In this document: positions 18,031 through 29,566 of the stretch, piece after piece
Numbering within the stretch: position 1 is the stretch's first letter
How the letters are laid out: every line of letters starts with the position of its first letter
DNA from: Streptantibioticus silvisoli
GTDB lineage: Bacteria > Actinomycetota > Actinomycetes > Streptomycetales > Streptomycetaceae
DNA: 64,000 nt
Assembly: GCF_027947535.2 (NCBI RefSeq)
Contig: NZ_JAAGKO020000027.1
Location: 1 to 64,000, forward strand
Reading direction: 5' to 3'
Made by a program: the position numbers and the translations under genes
Notes under the pieces: model-generated
The model's input: the letters and a program-made list of their open reading frames with translations, nothing else
Told to the model about the DNA's origin: nothing
The model's database searches: none

Positions 18031-19464
18031 GTGAAGAGCGCCGTGGAGACTCTGAACCCGACCCGGGTTCGACTCACCGTCGAGGTGCCCTTCGAGGAGC
18101 TCAAGCCCAGCCTCGACGCGGCGTACAAGAAGATCAACCAGCAGGTCTCGGTGCCGGGGTTCCGCAAGGGCAAGATCCCCGCGCGCATCATCGACCAGCG
18201 GTTCGGCCGCGGCGCGGTCCTCGAAGAGGCCATCAACGACGCGCTGCCGAAGTTCTACACGGACGCGGTCAACGAGGGTGAGCTGAAGGTCCTCGGCCAG
18301 CCCGAGATCGACATCACCGAGTTCAACGACAACGAAGAGCTGAAGTTCACCGCCGAGGTGGACATCCGCCCGGAGATCGAGATCCCGGACTACACCGGCA
18401 TCGAGGTCACCGTCGACGCCGTCGAGGTCTCCGACGAGGACATCGACAAGTCGGTCGAGCAGCTGCGCGACCGCTTCGCCACCACCACCCCGGTCGAGCG
18501 GGCCGCCGCCGACGGCGACGTGATCGTCGTCGACCTGGAGGCCGTCGTCGACGGTGAGGTGCTGGAGGACGGTGTCGCCAAGGGCGTCACCTACACCATC
18601 GGTTCCGGCCAGCTGCTCGACGGCATCGACGAGGCCGTCATCGGCGTCGAGGCCGGCGGCACCGCCACCTTCACCTCCGAGCTGAAGGGCGGCTCCGCGG
18701 CCGGCAAGCAGGCCGAGGTCAAGGTCGACGTCACCGCCGTCCAGGCCCGTGAACTGCCCGCCCTGGACGACGAGTTCGCCCAGCTGGCCAGCGAGTTCGA
18801 CACCCTTGAGGAGCTGCGCGCGGACAGCGTCAAGCGCCTGGAGCGGATGAAGAAGTACGACCAGGCCACCCAGGCCCAGGAGAAGGTGCTCGACGCCCTC
18901 CTGGAGCTGGTCGAGGTGCCGATCCCGGAGAAGCTGCTCGCGGACGAGGTCGAGACCCGCAAGCACAACCTGGAGCACCACCAGTTCCCGACGATGGGTC
19001 TGGACTGGGACAGCTTCCTGGAGCGCGAGGGCAAGTCCCAGGAGGAGTACGACGCGGAGCTGGAGTCGCAGGCCGTCAAGGGCATCAAGACCCAGTTCAT
19101 CCTCGACGAGCTCGTCACCCGTGAGTCGCTGTCGGTCAACCAGGAAGAGCTGACCGAGCACCTCATGCGCCGTGCCGCCACCTCCGGCATGTCGCCCGAC
19201 CAGTTCGCCCAGGCCGTCGTCGAGGGCGGCCAGGTGCCGATGCTGGTCGGCGAGGTCGCCCGCGGCAAGGCGCTGGCCACCGTGGTCGAGGCCGCCAAGG
19301 TCGTCGACAGCAACGGTGAGGCCGTCGATCTCGAGGACGACGAGGACGAGACCGAGGGCGCCGAGACCGTCGAGGCGGTCACCGCCGCCGCCGAGGACGC
19401 GCCCGCCGAGGACACCGCCGCCGAGGACGCGTCCACCGAGGACGCCGCCGGCAGCGAGGACTGA
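18031..19464 (+). CDS. tig: Trigger factor, ribosome-bound chaperone/prolyl isomerase
   Basis: A 477-residue chaperone that binds nascent chains at the ribosomal exit tunnel. The N-terminal ribosome-binding domain has the signature [13 protein letters not shown] near residue 50. A central FKBP-type PPIase domain (about 150-235) and a helical C-terminal domain follow. The last 50 residues are an acidic Glu/Asp/Ala tail with repeats of AAEDA. GTG is preceded by AAGGAG with an eight-base gap. It lies ahead of clpP1-clpP2-clpX but is cut off from them by two terminators. Confidence 0.96.
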   Translation: MKSAVETLNPTRVRLTVEVPFEELKPSLDAAYKKINQQVSVPGFRKGKIPARIIDQRFGRGAVLEEAINDALPKFYTDAVNEGELKVLGQPEIDITEFNDNEELKFTAEVDIRPEIEIPDYTGIEVTVDAVEVSDEDIDKSVEQLRDRFATTTPVERAAADGDVIVVDLEAVVDGEVLEDGVAKGVTYTIGSGQLLDGIDEAVIGVEAGGTATFTSELKGGSAAGKQAEVKVDVTAVQARELPALDDEFAQLASEFDTLEELRADSVKRLERMKKYDQATQAQEKVLDALLELVEVPIPEKLLADEVETRKHNLEHHQFPTMGLDWDSFLEREGKSQEEYDAELESQAVKGIKTQFILDELVTRESLSVNQEELTEHLMRRAATSGMSPDQFAQAVVEGGQVPMLVGEVARGKALATVVEAAKVVDSNGEAVDLEDDEDETEGAETVEAVTAAAEDAPAEDTAAEDASTEDAAGSED

Positions 19465-19470
19465 TCCGGC

Positions 19471-19500
19471 CGCGGACCGGCCCCGCCGGGCCGGTCCGCG
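19471..19500 (+). terminator. First terminator after tig
   Basis: A perfect 13-bp stem, CGCGGACCGGCCC at 19471-19483 against 19488-19500, with a four-base loop, seven bases after the stop. Confidence 0.9.
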
Positions 19501-19510
19501 CCGGGACGCA

Positions 19511-19556
19511 CGCCCGGGTCCGGACCCACGCGATCGCGCGGGTCCGGACCCGGGCG
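19511..19556 (+). terminator. Second terminator after tig
   Basis: A perfect 17-bp stem (left arm begins CGCCCGGGTCC) at 19511-19527 against 19540-19556, followed by TTTC. Two strong hairpins in tandem insulate the clpP operon from tig. Confidence 0.9.
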
Positions 19557-19596
19557 TTTCCCGGGCCGCGTGGCCCCGGCCGGCGGCAGGAGCCTG

Positions 19597-19610
19597 CGCT
19601 CACAGCGAAC
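19597..19610 (+). promoter_or_regulatory. ClgR-type box upstream of clpP1
   Basis: CGCTCACAGCGAAC matches the CGC-Y-N-A-N-R-GCG core that I recall for the activator ClgR, which controls clpP1P2 in streptomycetes. A TAGGGT about 40 bp downstream could be the -10 of the clpP1 promoter. The site lies in the 315-bp tig-clpP1 spacer, which also holds the two terminators. Confidence 0.65.
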
Positions 19611-19779
19611 AGTTTCGCGTGCGGGACTGCTGGGCCCGACCTGCGCGTTAGGGTCACTGGTAACGAGGGCAGGGGAGACCCTGGGTGGTGACGCGCTCAG
19701 CGTTTCCCGTGTTCCCCGTGCCCTCACGAGAAGACGCGACGACGGCGGGCCGCCGTCCGACTGACGAGCAGGTGGATAC

Positions 19780-20421
19780 GTGACGACTCCGCAGATCCAG
19801 ACGCCGGGACTCCTGATGCCCACCGCCAACGGCGCCGCAGGCGGCGTGGGACTGGGCGACGCGGTCTACAACCGACTGCTCGACGAGCGCATCATCTTCC
19901 TCGGCCAGGCCGTGGACGACGACATCGCCAACCGGATCTGCGCGCAGATGCTGCTGCTCGCCGCCGATCCGTCCAAGGACATCTACCTCTACATCAACTC
20001 GCCCGGCGGTTCGGTCACCGCGGGCTTCGCGATCTACGACACGATGCAGTACCTGAAGAACGACATCGTGACGATCGCGATGGGTCTGGCCGCCTCCATG
20101 GGCCAGTTCCTGTTGACCGCCGGCACCCCCGGCAAGCGGTTCGCCCTGCCGAACGCCGACATCCTGATGCACCAGGGTTCGGCCGGCCTCGGCGGCACCG
20201 CCTCCGACATCAAGATCCAGGCCGAGCAACTGCTGCGCACCAAGAAGCGCATGGAGCAGCTGACCGCCCAGCACAGCGGCCAGTCCGTCGAGACGATCAA
20301 CCGGGACGCCGACCGCGACCGCTGGTTCACCGCGGAAGAGGCCAAGGAGTACGGGCTGATCGACGAGGTCATGTACAGCGCCTCCGACGTCCCCGGCGGC
20401 GGCGGCACAGGCGCGGCGTGA
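19780..20421 (+). CDS. clpP1: ATP-dependent Clp protease proteolytic subunit ClpP1
   Basis: A 213-residue serine protease subunit that forms barrel-shaped heptamers and degrades substrates fed by ClpX or ClpC. The catalytic Ser is in GLAASMGQF, His in LMHQG, and Asp in [10 protein letters not shown]. The C-terminus is Gly-rich. The GTG start follows a weak GCAGGTGG. It heads an operon with clpP2. Confidence 0.94.
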   Translation: MTTPQIQTPGLLMPTANGAAGGVGLGDAVYNRLLDERIIFLGQAVDDDIANRICAQMLLLAADPSKDIYLYINSPGGSVTAGFAIYDTMQYLKNDIVTIAMGLAASMGQFLLTAGTPGKRFALPNADILMHQGSAGLGGTASDIKIQAEQLLRTKKRMEQLTAQHSGQSVETINRDADRDRWFTAEEAKEYGLIDEVMYSASDVPGGGGTGAA

Positions 20422-20474
20422 GCCCCCTGTCCCCGCTTCCCACTCCGCGCACTCCTCAGGACGGTGAACCCATC

Positions 20475-21137
20475 ATGAACACCCCCATGACCCCTGCTCT
20501 CGGCCTTGACGCCCGCAGTACGCACTCCGGCATGGAGTCGCGGTACATCGTTCCGCGCTTCGTGGAGCGCACCTCGCAGGGCATCCGGGAGTACGACCCG
20601 TACGCGAAGCTCTTCGAGGAGCGGGTGATCTTCCTCGGCGTGCAGATCGACGACGCCTCGGCCAACGACGTCATGGCGCAGCTGCTGTGCCTGGAGTCGA
20701 TGGACCCCGACCGCGACATCTCGATCTACATCAACTCCCCCGGTGGCTCGTTCACCGCGATGACCGCGATCTACGACACCATGCAGTTCGTCAAGCCCGA
20801 CATCCAGACGGTGTGCCTGGGCCAGGCGGCCTCGGCGGCGGCCGTGCTGCTGGCGGCCGGCAGCCCCGGCAAGCGCATGGCGCTGCCGAACGCGCGGGTG
20901 CTGATCCACCAGCCGTACACCGAGACCGGCCGCGCGCAGATCTCCGACCTGGAGATCCAGGCCAACGAGATCACCCGCATCCGCCTCCAGATGGAGGAGA
21001 TGCTGTCGAACCACTCGTCGCGTTCCGCGGAGCAGATCCGCGAGGACATCGAGCGCGACAAGATCCTCACGGCCGAGGACGCGCTGGCCTTCGGCTTCGT
21101 GGACCAGATCACCTCGTCCCGCAAGACCACGGCGTAG
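20475..21137 (+). CDS. clpP2: ATP-dependent Clp protease proteolytic subunit ClpP2
   Basis: A 220-residue partner of ClpP1. Ser lies in GQAASAAAV, His in VLIHQP, and Asp in [15 protein letters not shown] 20475 gives [10 protein letters not shown] and fits family lengths. A GTG at 20418, which overlaps the clpP1 stop, would add 19 residues and cannot be excluded. The gap from clpP1 is short, so the two are co-transcribed. Confidence 0.94.
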   Translation: MNTPMTPALGLDARSTHSGMESRYIVPRFVERTSQGIREYDPYAKLFEERVIFLGVQIDDASANDVMAQLLCLESMDPDRDISIYINSPGGSFTAMTAIYDTMQFVKPDIQTVCLGQAASAAAVLLAAGSPGKRMALPNARVLIHQPYTETGRAQISDLEIQANEITRIRLQMEEMLSNHSSRSAEQIREDIERDKILTAEDALAFGFVDQITSSRKTTA

Positions 21138-21161
21138 GGACGGCCAAGGTACCGTGCTGAC

Positions 21162-21208
21162 CGGGCCCCCGTTGGGTCCGACCGACGAGTCGGTTCAAGG
21201 GGGGCCCG
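21162..21208 (+). terminator. Hairpin terminator between clpP2 and clpX
   Basis: CGGGCCCCC at 21162-21170 pairs with GGGGGCCCG at 21200-21208. Inside it, ACCGA pairs with TCGGT around a CGAG loop. It is followed by a TACCGT (21228-21233) that could be the clpX -10, so clpX is likely to have its own transcript. Confidence 0.7.
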
Positions 21209-21323
21209 CACACCGGGCCCGGCAAGGTACCGTCGGATGGGGGTCCAGGGGTTCTCCCCCGGACCTCCCAGTAGGAACCAGGCCCGTCGAACTGACGGGG
21301 CCCAGGCGAAGGGGAAGCACCTC

Positions 21324-22610
<1,287 letters not shown>

Positions 22611-22655
22611 CCGCGTTCTGAGCGCACCCCGCCGCACGCCGGCGTGGGCATGAGC

Positions 22656-22700
22656 ATGACGAAGGGGCACCCGGGAGGATTCCGGGTGCCCCTTCGTCAT
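22656..22700. terminator. Bidirectional terminator between clpX and the convergent gene
   Basis: A perfect 19-bp stem (ATGACGAAGGGGCACCCGG at 22656-22674 against 22682-22700) with a seven-base loop. It sits between the converging clpX and the minus-strand gene at 22830 and can serve both. Confidence 0.92.
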
Positions 22701-22829
22701 GCCGCCGGACGGCACGTGTGCCGGGCGTCGAGCCCGCCGGACCTCAGGCCCGGGCGGGCGTCGCGCCGGGGCGGGGAGCAGGTCTCGGCCGGTCTGCCGT
22801 CCCGGCCGGGACCGTGGCGCGCGCGGGGG

Positions 22830-23753
22830 TCAGGAGATCCGGACCCGGGTGTCGGTGCGGACCTGGGCGGCGATCGTCGCGCCCTGGTCGATGCTGACGG
22901 TGCCGCCGGTCACGACGGTGGTGCCGTCCACGTAGGCCACCATCGCCACGGTGCTGCCGTCGCCCCAGATGCAGATCGGGAACTTCACCGACATGCCGTC
23001 CTCGCTGGTGTCGAAGATCTGGCACTCCATGACGGCCCCGTCGTCCAGGCCGGCCGGGGTGACCGCCTGCGGGCTGCCGACGGCCTTGCCGTCACCGGAG
23101 GTGGCGCTGGAGCTGCTGCTGTCGATCTGCGCGAACGCGGCGGCCACCGCCTTCTGCGGGTCGGCCACCGTGCCGTAGGCGCCGATGAAGTCGATGCGCT
23201 TGGTGGAGCCCTGCTGGTACTCCGCCTGCACGTCGTGCGCCCCGGTCATACCGGGCACGTCGTCGAGGCTGCCGCTGTCGCCGGCGTCGGAGTCCTTCTG
23301 CTTGGTGTAGTCGCCGGCCACCGTCTGCGGCGTGGTCAGCTTGTACTTCTGCGCGGACGGCCCCCCGCCACCGGTGCCGCCCGAGCCGGAGTTGGCGACC
23401 ACCAGCACGATCACCACCGCCACCACGACCACCGCGGCGATGACGCCGACGATCAGGCCGGTCTTCTTCTTCGGCGGTGGCGGCGGCACCATCCAGCCGC
23501 CGCCGGGCTGCTGCCCGTAGGGGCCGGCCTGCTGGCCGTACGGTCCGGGCTGCTGCGGCGGCACCTGGCCGTACTGCGGCTGCTGCCCGTACGGACCGGG
23601 CTGCGGCGGCTGCTGCTGGGGGTAGCCGTACGGTCCGGGCTGCTGGGGCTGCTGCGGGCCGCCGCCCTGCTGCGGGTAGCCGTATCCGGGGGGCGGGCCG
23701 GGTTGCTGGGGCGGCCCGCCGTAGGGGTTCGGCGGCGGCTGGTTGAAGCTCAT
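22830..23753 (-). CDS. Single-pass membrane protein with Pro/Gln/Gly-rich N-terminus
   Basis: A 307-residue protein. Residues 1-95 are disordered, with PGPYGQQ and QQPG repeats. A basic PKKK precedes one transmembrane helix (about 97-120). The extracellular part has a Gly/Ser linker and a folded domain containing two Cys (ECQIF and PICIW) that could pair. Streptomycetes carry many such proteins of unknown role. ATG follows GGGAGGG. Confidence 0.75.
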   Translation of the reverse strand: MSFNQPPPNPYGGPPQQPGPPPGYGYPQQGGGPQQPQQPGPYGYPQQQPPQPGPYGQQPQYGQVPPQQPGPYGQQAGPYGQQPGGGWMVPPPPPKKKTGLIVGVIAAVVVVAVVIVLVVANSGSGGTGGGGPSAQKYKLTTPQTVAGDYTKQKDSDAGDSGSLDDVPGMTGAHDVQAEYQQGSTKRIDFIGAYGTVADPQKAVAAAFAQIDSSSSSATSGDGKAVGSPQAVTPAGLDDGAVMECQIFDTSEDGMSVKFPICIWGDGSTVAMVAYVDGTTVVTGGTVSIDQGATIAAQVRTDTRVRIS

Positions 23754-23893
23754 GGGCTTCGGTCCCTCCCGTTGATTCTTATCCGCTTCACATCCTTCCC
23801 GATGAGCCGACCCCCTGGTAACCCGGGGGAGGTGCGCGGTTACAGCTTCAAACCGGTTCGGAGACCTTCCCGTGCCGCCCTAGAATCGGTGCC

Positions 23894-26527
23894 GTGACCG
23901 ACATGAACCAGCGCCCCGGCGGCGACGCCCCCAGCAGCCCGGAACATCTGCCGACCCAGTTCTCCCCGGCCGACGTAGAAGGGCCGCTGTACGAGCGCTG
24001 GGTGGAGCGCGGTTACTTCGAGGCCGACGCCAAGAGCGACAAGCCGCCCTACACGATCGTCATCCCGCCGCCGAACGTCACCGGCAGCCTGCACCTGGGC
24101 CACGCCTTCGAGCACACGCTGATCGACGCCCTGACCCGCCGCAAGCGCATGCAGGGCTTCGAGACGCTGTGGCAGCCGGGCATGGACCACGCCGGCATCG
24201 CCACCCAGAACGTCGTCGAGCGGGAACTGGCCAAGGAGGGCAAGTCCCGCGACGACCTGGGCCGCGAGGCGTTCATCGAGCGCGTGTGGCGCTGGAAGGG
24301 CGAGTCCGGCGGCCAGATCTCCGGCCAGATGCGCCGCCTCGGCGACGGCGTCGCCTGGTCCCGCGAGCGGTTCACCATGGACGAGGGCCTCTCCCAGGCC
24401 GTCCAGACCATCTTCAAGAAGCTCTACGACGACGAGCTGATCTACCGCGCCGAGCGCATCATCAACTGGTGCCCGCGCTGCCTGACCGCCATCTCCGACA
24501 TCGAGGTGGAGTACCAGGACGACGACGGCGAGCTGGTCTCCATCCGCTACGGCGAGGGCGACGACGCCATCGTGGTGGCCACCACCCGCGCCGAGACGAT
24601 GCTGGGCGACACCGCCATCGCCGTCCACCCCGACGACGAGCGCTACCGCCACCTGGTCGGCACCGAGGTCGAACTCCCGCTCACCGGCCGCCGCATCCCG
24701 ATCGTCGCCGACGAGCACGTCGACCCGCAGTTCGGCACCGGCGCGGTCAAGGTCACCCCGGCCCACGACCCCAACGACTTCGAGATCGGCCGCCGGCACG
24801 ACCTGCCGTCGATCACCGTCCTCGACGAGCACGCCGTCATCACCGCCCACGGCCCCTTCCTGGGCCTGGACCGGCTGGAAGCCCGCTCCGCGATCGTCGC
24901 CGCGCTGCGCGCCGAGGGCCGGATCGTCGCCGAGAAGCGGCCCTACAGCCACTCCGTCGGGCACTGCTCGCGCTGCCGGACCACCATCGAGCCGCGGCTG
25001 TCCATGCAGTGGTGGGTCAAGGTCGGCCCGCTGGCCACGGCGGCCGGCGACGCGGTCCGCGACGGGCGGGTCACCATCCACCCCAAGGAGATGGAGTCCC
25101 GCTACTTCGGCTGGGTCGACAACCTGCACGACTGGTGCATCTCACGGCAGTTGTGGTGGGGCCACCGCATCCCGGTCTGGTACGGCCCCGACGGCGAGAC
25201 CGTCTGCGTCGGCCCCGACGAGCAGCCGCCGTCCGGCGAGGGCTGGCGCCAGGAGACCGACGTCCTCGACACCTGGTTCTCCTCCGGCCTGTGGCCGTTC
25301 TCCACCCTCGGCTGGCCGGAGCGCACCGAGAGCCTGGAGAAGTTCTATCCGAACTCCGTGCTGCTGACCGGCTACGACATCCTGTTCTTCTGGGTCGCGC
25401 GGATGATGATGTTCGGCCTGTACGCGATGGACGGCACCCCGCCGTTCTCCACCATCGCCCTGCACGGCATGGTCCGCGACCAGTTCGGCAAGAAGATGTC
25501 GAAGTCGTTCGGCAACGCCGTCAACCCGCTGGACTGGATGGACACCTACGGGTCGGACGCGCTGCGCTTCACGCTGGCCCGCGGCGCCAACCCCGGCACC
25601 GACGTGCCGATCGGCGAGGACTGGGTCCAAGGCTCGCGCAACTTCGCCAACAAGGTCTGGAACGCCACCCGCTTCGCGCTGATGAACGGCGCCACCGTCG
25701 AGGGCGAACTCCCGCCCGTGGCACGGCAGTCGGCGACCGACCGGTGGATCCTGTCGCGGCTGGGCGCGGTCGTCGCCGAGGTCGACGCGTTCTACGACGA
25801 CTACCAGTTCGCCAAGCTGGCCGACAGCCTCTTCCACTTCGCGTGGGACGAGGTCTTCGACTGGTACGTCGAACTGTCCAAGACCACCTTCCAGGCCGGC
25901 GGCGAGGCGGCCGACGCCTCGCGCCGCGTGCTCGGCGAGGTGCTCGACGTCACGCTGCGGCTGCTGCACCCGGTGATGCCGTTCGTCACCGAGACGCTGT
26001 GGACCACCCTCACCGGCGGCGAGTCCGTCGTCATCGCCGACTGGCCGCGGGCCGCCGCCTTCCGCGACCCGGCCGCCGAGGCCGAGATCGCGCTGGTCAA
26101 GCAGGTCGTCACCGAGGTGCGCCGGTTCCGCGCCGACCAGGGCCTCCAGCCCGGCCAGCGGGTCCCGGCCCGCCTGGAGCTCGACGGCACCCCGCTCGCC
26201 GCCCACGAGCCGGCCATCCGCGCCCTGCTGCGCCTCCAGCCGGCCGGTGCGGACTTCGCCGGCACCGCGTCCCTGCCGGTGGCCGGCGCCGTCGTCACCC
26301 TGGACCTGTCCGGCGTCATCGACGTCGCCGCGGAGCGCAAGCGGCTGGCGAAGGACCTGGCGGCCGCCGAGAAGGAGCTGGCGCAGACCTCCGCCAAGCT
26401 GGGCAACGAGGCGTTCATGGGCAAGGCCCCGGAGAAGGTGGTCGACGGCATCAGGACCCGCCGGGCCACCGCCGAGGCCGACATCGCCCGCATCACCGCC
26501 CAGCTCGCCGCGCTCCCGCAGGCCTGA
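23894..26527 (+). CDS. valS: Valyl-tRNA synthetase
   Basis: An 877-residue class I aminoacyl-tRNA synthetase that charges tRNA-Val. The HIGH-type motif is [11 protein letters not shown] near residue 60 and [12 protein letters not shown] marks the second signature near 536. The editing domain (about 200-340, with [13 protein letters not shown]) and the C-terminal coiled coil ([18 protein letters not shown]) are present. GTG 23894 is seven bases after a perfect -10 TAGAAT, so the mRNA is probably leaderless. Confidence 0.97.
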   Translation: MTDMNQRPGGDAPSSPEHLPTQFSPADVEGPLYERWVERGYFEADAKSDKPPYTIVIPPPNVTGSLHLGHAFEHTLIDALTRRKRMQGFETLWQPGMDHAGIATQNVVERELAKEGKSRDDLGREAFIERVWRWKGESGGQISGQMRRLGDGVAWSRERFTMDEGLSQAVQTIFKKLYDDELIYRAERIINWCPRCLTAISDIEVEYQDDDGELVSIRYGEGDDAIVVATTRAETMLGDTAIAVHPDDERYRHLVGTEVELPLTGRRIPIVADEHVDPQFGTGAVKVTPAHDPNDFEIGRRHDLPSITVLDEHAVITAHGPFLGLDRLEARSAIVAALRAEGRIVAEKRPYSHSVGHCSRCRTTIEPRLSMQWWVKVGPLATAAGDAVRDGRVTIHPKEMESRYFGWVDNLHDWCISRQLWWGHRIPVWYGPDGETVCVGPDEQPPSGEGWRQETDVLDTWFSSGLWPFSTLGWPERTESLEKFYPNSVLLTGYDILFFWVARMMMFGLYAMDGTPPFSTIALHGMVRDQFGKKMSKSFGNAVNPLDWMDTYGSDALRFTLARGANPGTDVPIGEDWVQGSRNFANKVWNATRFALMNGATVEGELPPVARQSATDRWILSRLGAVVAEVDAFYDDYQFAKLADSLFHFAWDEVFDWYVELSKTTFQAGGEAADASRRVLGEVLDVTLRLLHPVMPFVTETLWTTLTGGESVVIADWPRAAAFRDPAAEAEIALVKQVVTEVRRFRADQGLQPGQRVPARLELDGTPLAAHEPAIRALLRLQPAGADFAGTASLPVAGAVVTLDLSGVIDVAAERKRLAKDLAAAEKELAQTSAKLGNEAFMGKAPEKVVDGIRTRRATAEADIARITAQLAALPQA

Positions 26528-26533
26528 CCCACC

Positions 26534-26568
26534 GCCCGCGCGGGGCCCGCAACGGCTCCCGCGCGGGC
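26534..26568 (+). terminator. Hairpin terminator after valS
   Basis: An 11-bp stem, GCCCGCGCGGG at 26534-26544 against 26558-26568, with a 13-base loop, six bases after the stop. Confidence 0.7.
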
Positions 26569-26745
26569 CTGACCGCTGACGGCGCGGGCCGCTGACGGCA
26601 TGGGCCCGACCGCACAGGCCCGACCGCGCGGACCAGGCCGATCGCGCAGGCCCGCCCCGGCTCCCGCGCGGGCCCGGCCCGCTGACCGCGCAAGCCCGCC
26701 CGCGCGAGCCTGACCGCACAAGCCCGCCCCGCCGCTGCGCCCGCA
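26569..26745 (+). repeat. Degenerate repeat spacer before folC
   Basis: The 315-bp valS-folC gap has no credible gene. It consists of imperfect repeats of a unit like GACCGCGCAGGCCCG (for example GACCGCACAGGCCCG, GATCGCGCAGGCCCG and GACCGCGCAAGCCCG), spaced irregularly at about 14-45 bp. TAGACT at 26830-26835 ends the gap as the folC -10. Confidence 0.65.
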
Positions 26746-26842
26746 CCGGCGGCCCGTGTCAACCCCGTGCCCCCGCCCCGCCCACCCCGGCGGTGCGGGG
26801 GCACGGCGTTTCGCATCCGCCCCCGTCCGTAGACTGGGCGCC

Positions 26843-28351
26843 GTGAGCCAGCACCCCGACGACGACGCAGCGGCGGCCTTCGACGACATCGTCGACACCG
26901 AGACCGACCGGGACCCCGACCTCGCGGTGATCGAGGCGGGCAGCCGGACCCTGCGCACCGGCGCACCGCTCGACGCGCCCACCGAGACCGCCGCCCGGCC
27001 CCGCACCCCGCAGGAGGCCGAGGCGCTGCGCGCCGTGGAGGCCGACCTGGCCACCCGCTGGGGCGAGACCAAGATGGAGCCGTCGAAGGACCGCATCGCG
27101 GCCCTGATGGACATCCTCGGCGAACCGCAGCGCGCCTACCCGGCCATCCACATCACCGGCACCAACGGCAAGACCTCCACCGCCCGCATGATCGAGACGC
27201 TGCTGCGCGCCTTCGAACTGCGCACCGGCCGCTACACCAGCCCGCACGTGGAGTCGGTGACCGAGCGGATCAGCCTGGACGGCGAGCCGATCTCCGTCGA
27301 GCGGTTCGTGGCCACCCACGCCGACGTCAAGCCCTACGCCGACATGGTCGACGCCTCCCAGCCGTACCGCCTGTCGTTCTTCGAGATGCTGACCGCGATG
27401 GCCTACGCGGCGTTCGCCGACGCGCCGGTGGACGTCGCGGTGGTCGAGGTGGGCCTGGGCGGCGAGTGGGACGCCACCAACGTCATCGACGGCCAGGTCG
27501 CCGTCGTCACCCCGATAGGGCTGGACCACACCGACAAGCTGGGCTCCACGCCCGGCGAGATCGCGGTGGAGAAGTCCGGGATCATCAAGCGCGGCGCCAC
27601 CGCGGTCATCGCCCAGCAGCCGGCCGACGCGGCCACCACGCTGCTGAAGCGGGCCGTCGAGGTGGACGCCACCGTGGCGCGCGAGGGCATGGAGTTCGGC
27701 GTCACCCACCGCGAGGTGGCCGTCGGCGGCCAGATGCTGACGCTGCGCGGGCTCGGCGGCGAGTACGAGCAGGTCTACCTGCCGCTGCACGGCGCCCACC
27801 AGGCGCACAACGCGGCCGTCGCGCTGGCCGCGGTCGAGGCGTTCTTCGGCATCGGCTCCACCCGGCCGGGCCGCCTGCTGGACCTGGACACGGTGCGCGG
27901 CGCGTTCGCCGCCGTCACCTCGCCGGGCCGCCTGGAGGTCGTGCGGCGCAGCCCGACCGTGGTGCTGGACGCCGCGCACAACCCGCACGGCGCGCTGGCC
28001 GCGGCCGCCGCCGTCCAGGAGGCGTTCGGCTTCAGCCACCTCGTCGGGGTGATCGGGGCCAGCGCAGACAAGGACGTGCGCGGGGTGCTGGAGGCGTTCG
28101 AGCCGATCATGGCCGAGGTCGTGGTGACCGCGAACACCAGCTTCCGCGCGATGGACGCCGACGCCCTGGCCGCGCTGGCGGTCGAGGTCTTCGGCGCCGA
28201 CCGCGTCCAGGTCGAGCCCCGGCTGGACGACGCCCTGGAGGCCGCCATCACCCTGGCGGAGGAGGAGGGCGAGTACGCGGGGGCCGGCGTGCTGGTCTTC
28301 GGTTCCGTGATCACCGTGGGAGAGGCCCGGCTGCTGCTGGGCCGGAAGTGA
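26843..28351 (+). CDS. folC: Folylpolyglutamate synthase / dihydrofolate synthase
   Basis: A 502-residue Mur-ligase-family enzyme that adds glutamate to dihydropteroate and folates. The P-loop is ITGTNGKTSTARM near residue 110. VEVGLGGEWDATN, GLDHTDKLG, and DAAHNPHGA in the C-terminal domain are family signatures. GTG 26843 is seven bases after -10 TAGACT (leaderless type). An acidic N-terminal extension of about 60 residues precedes the usual start of homology. Confidence 0.94.
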   Translation: MSQHPDDDAAAAFDDIVDTETDRDPDLAVIEAGSRTLRTGAPLDAPTETAARPRTPQEAEALRAVEADLATRWGETKMEPSKDRIAALMDILGEPQRAYPAIHITGTNGKTSTARMIETLLRAFELRTGRYTSPHVESVTERISLDGEPISVERFVATHADVKPYADMVDASQPYRLSFFEMLTAMAYAAFADAPVDVAVVEVGLGGEWDATNVIDGQVAVVTPIGLDHTDKLGSTPGEIAVEKSGIIKRGATAVIAQQPADAATTLLKRAVEVDATVAREGMEFGVTHREVAVGGQMLTLRGLGGEYEQVYLPLHGAHQAHNAAVALAAVEAFFGIGSTRPGRLLDLDTVRGAFAAVTSPGRLEVVRRSPTVVLDAAHNPHGALAAAAAVQEAFGFSHLVGVIGASADKDVRGVLEAFEPIMAEVVVTANTSFRAMDADALAALAVEVFGADRVQVEPRLDDALEAAITLAEEEGEYAGAGVLVFGSVITVGEARLLLGRK

Positions 28352-28358
28352 GTCCTCG

Positions 28359-28715
28359 ATGCGAACCCTGTGCGCCTCCACGCTGATCGGCGAGGCCTTC
28401 GTCATCGGCTTGGCCGGCCTGGTCGCCATGAACCTGTCCGGCTACCCGGCGTCCACCGTGTGGGCGGTGTGCGGCAGCGCGATGGTGCTGTGCGTCCTGC
28501 TGTGCGGCCTGGTCACCCGCCCCGGCGGCGTCGCCGTCGGCTGGGCGCTCCAGGCCGGCCTGGTCGTCTCCGGCATCGTCGTGCCGCTGATGTACGTCCT
28601 CGGCGTGGCGTTCGCCGCCCTGTGGTGGACCGCGGTGCACTTCGGCCGCAAGATCGACGACTTCAAGCGGCAGCACGAGCAGCCGGCCGCCGACCCGGTC
28701 ACCGCCGCGCCGTAG
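28359..28715 (+). CDS. DUF4233 membrane protein
   Basis: A 118-residue protein with four hydrophobic helices, characteristically encoded just after folC in actinomycetes. It starts MRTLCASTLIGEAFVIGLAGLVAMNLSG and ends with a cytoplasmic KIDDFKRQHEQ segment. Function is unknown. The ATG is seven bases after the folC stop, so it is part of the folC operon. Confidence 0.85.
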   Translation: MRTLCASTLIGEAFVIGLAGLVAMNLSGYPASTVWAVCGSAMVLCVLLCGLVTRPGGVAVGWALQAGLVVSGIVVPLMYVLGVAFAALWWTAVHFGRKIDDFKRQHEQPAADPVTAAP

Positions 28716-28838
28716 GACGTGACGGCCGGGCGCCGCGCGGCCGCGGGGGCCCGCGGCGGGCGCTGATCATCGCCGTGGCGACGCCCGGTAGGGTCGCACA
28801 GCGATACGCGACCGTCTCAACGTCAAGGAGCCGCAACC

Positions 28839-29252
28839 ATGAGCCAGCGTTCCCTCGTCCTTCTCAAGCCCGACGCCGTACGGCGCGGACTGGTCGGCGA
28901 GCTCATCGGCCGCGTCGAGCGCAAGGCGGGCTGGAGCCTGAAGGCGCTGGAACTGCGCGAGCTGGACCGCGCCACGCTGGAGCGGCACTACGCCGAGCAC
29001 GTGGGCAAGCCGTTCTACGAGCCGCTGGTGGAGTTCATGTCCTCCGGCCCCGCGGTCGCGCTGGTCGTCGAGGGCGAGCGGGTCATCGAGGGCCTGCGCG
29101 CGCTGGCCGGCCCCACCGACCCGATCGCCGCCGCCCCCGGCAGCATCCGCGGCGACTTCGGCACCATCGTGCGCGAGAACCTCATCCACGCCTCCGACTC
29201 CGAGGAGTCCGCGCGGCGCGAGATCGGCATCTTCTTCCCCGCCCTGGTCTGA
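28839..29252 (+). CDS. ndk: Nucleoside-diphosphate kinase
   Basis: A 137-residue enzyme that equilibrates nucleoside triphosphates with ADP/ATP through a phospho-His. It starts RSLVLLKPDAVRRG and has the active-site region ENLIHASDSEESA, with the catalytic His in IHAS. AAGGAG lies seven bases before ATG. TAGGGT at 28789-28794 is a possible -10, overlapped by a short dyad GGTCGC/GCGACC. Confidence 0.96.
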   Translation: MSQRSLVLLKPDAVRRGLVGELIGRVERKAGWSLKALELRELDRATLERHYAEHVGKPFYEPLVEFMSSGPAVALVVEGERVIEGLRALAGPTDPIAAAPGSIRGDFGTIVRENLIHASDSEESARREIGIFFPALV

Positions 29253-29310
29253 CCGGCCGACGAGCCGGCCACCGGGACCGGACGTTCCTGACGCACGGTC
29301 GGACGGTGCC

Positions 29311-29337
29311 GCCGATTGACATCGAGGATCAATCGGC
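29311..29337. promoter_or_regulatory. Dyad in the ndk-mreB spacer
   Basis: GCCGATTGA at 29311-29319 and TCAATCGGC at 29329-29337 form a perfect 9-bp inverted repeat around nine bases. It is the only AT-containing structure in the 314-bp gap between ndk and mreB, which holds no further gene. It could be an operator for mreB or a weak ndk terminator; no T tract follows. Confidence 0.45.
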
Positions 29338-29566
29338 ATGACCCGGCGCGTGGCGGGAACCATTAACGTCGATCCGGCGTCACCAATACGGGGGACCGTA
29401 GACCGCGCCGCAGACACCGACCGAAGCGCACCTCACGCCCGGCCCGTCGCAGCGCACTTAAGATGAAAGCTCGACTGCGGGTTTCCGCGGGATTCCGCAG
29501 CACCTCATCCCGCCGCGCCCTGAAAAACCCCCATCGTTCCAGTCCGGGAAGGCCAGACGTATCCTC

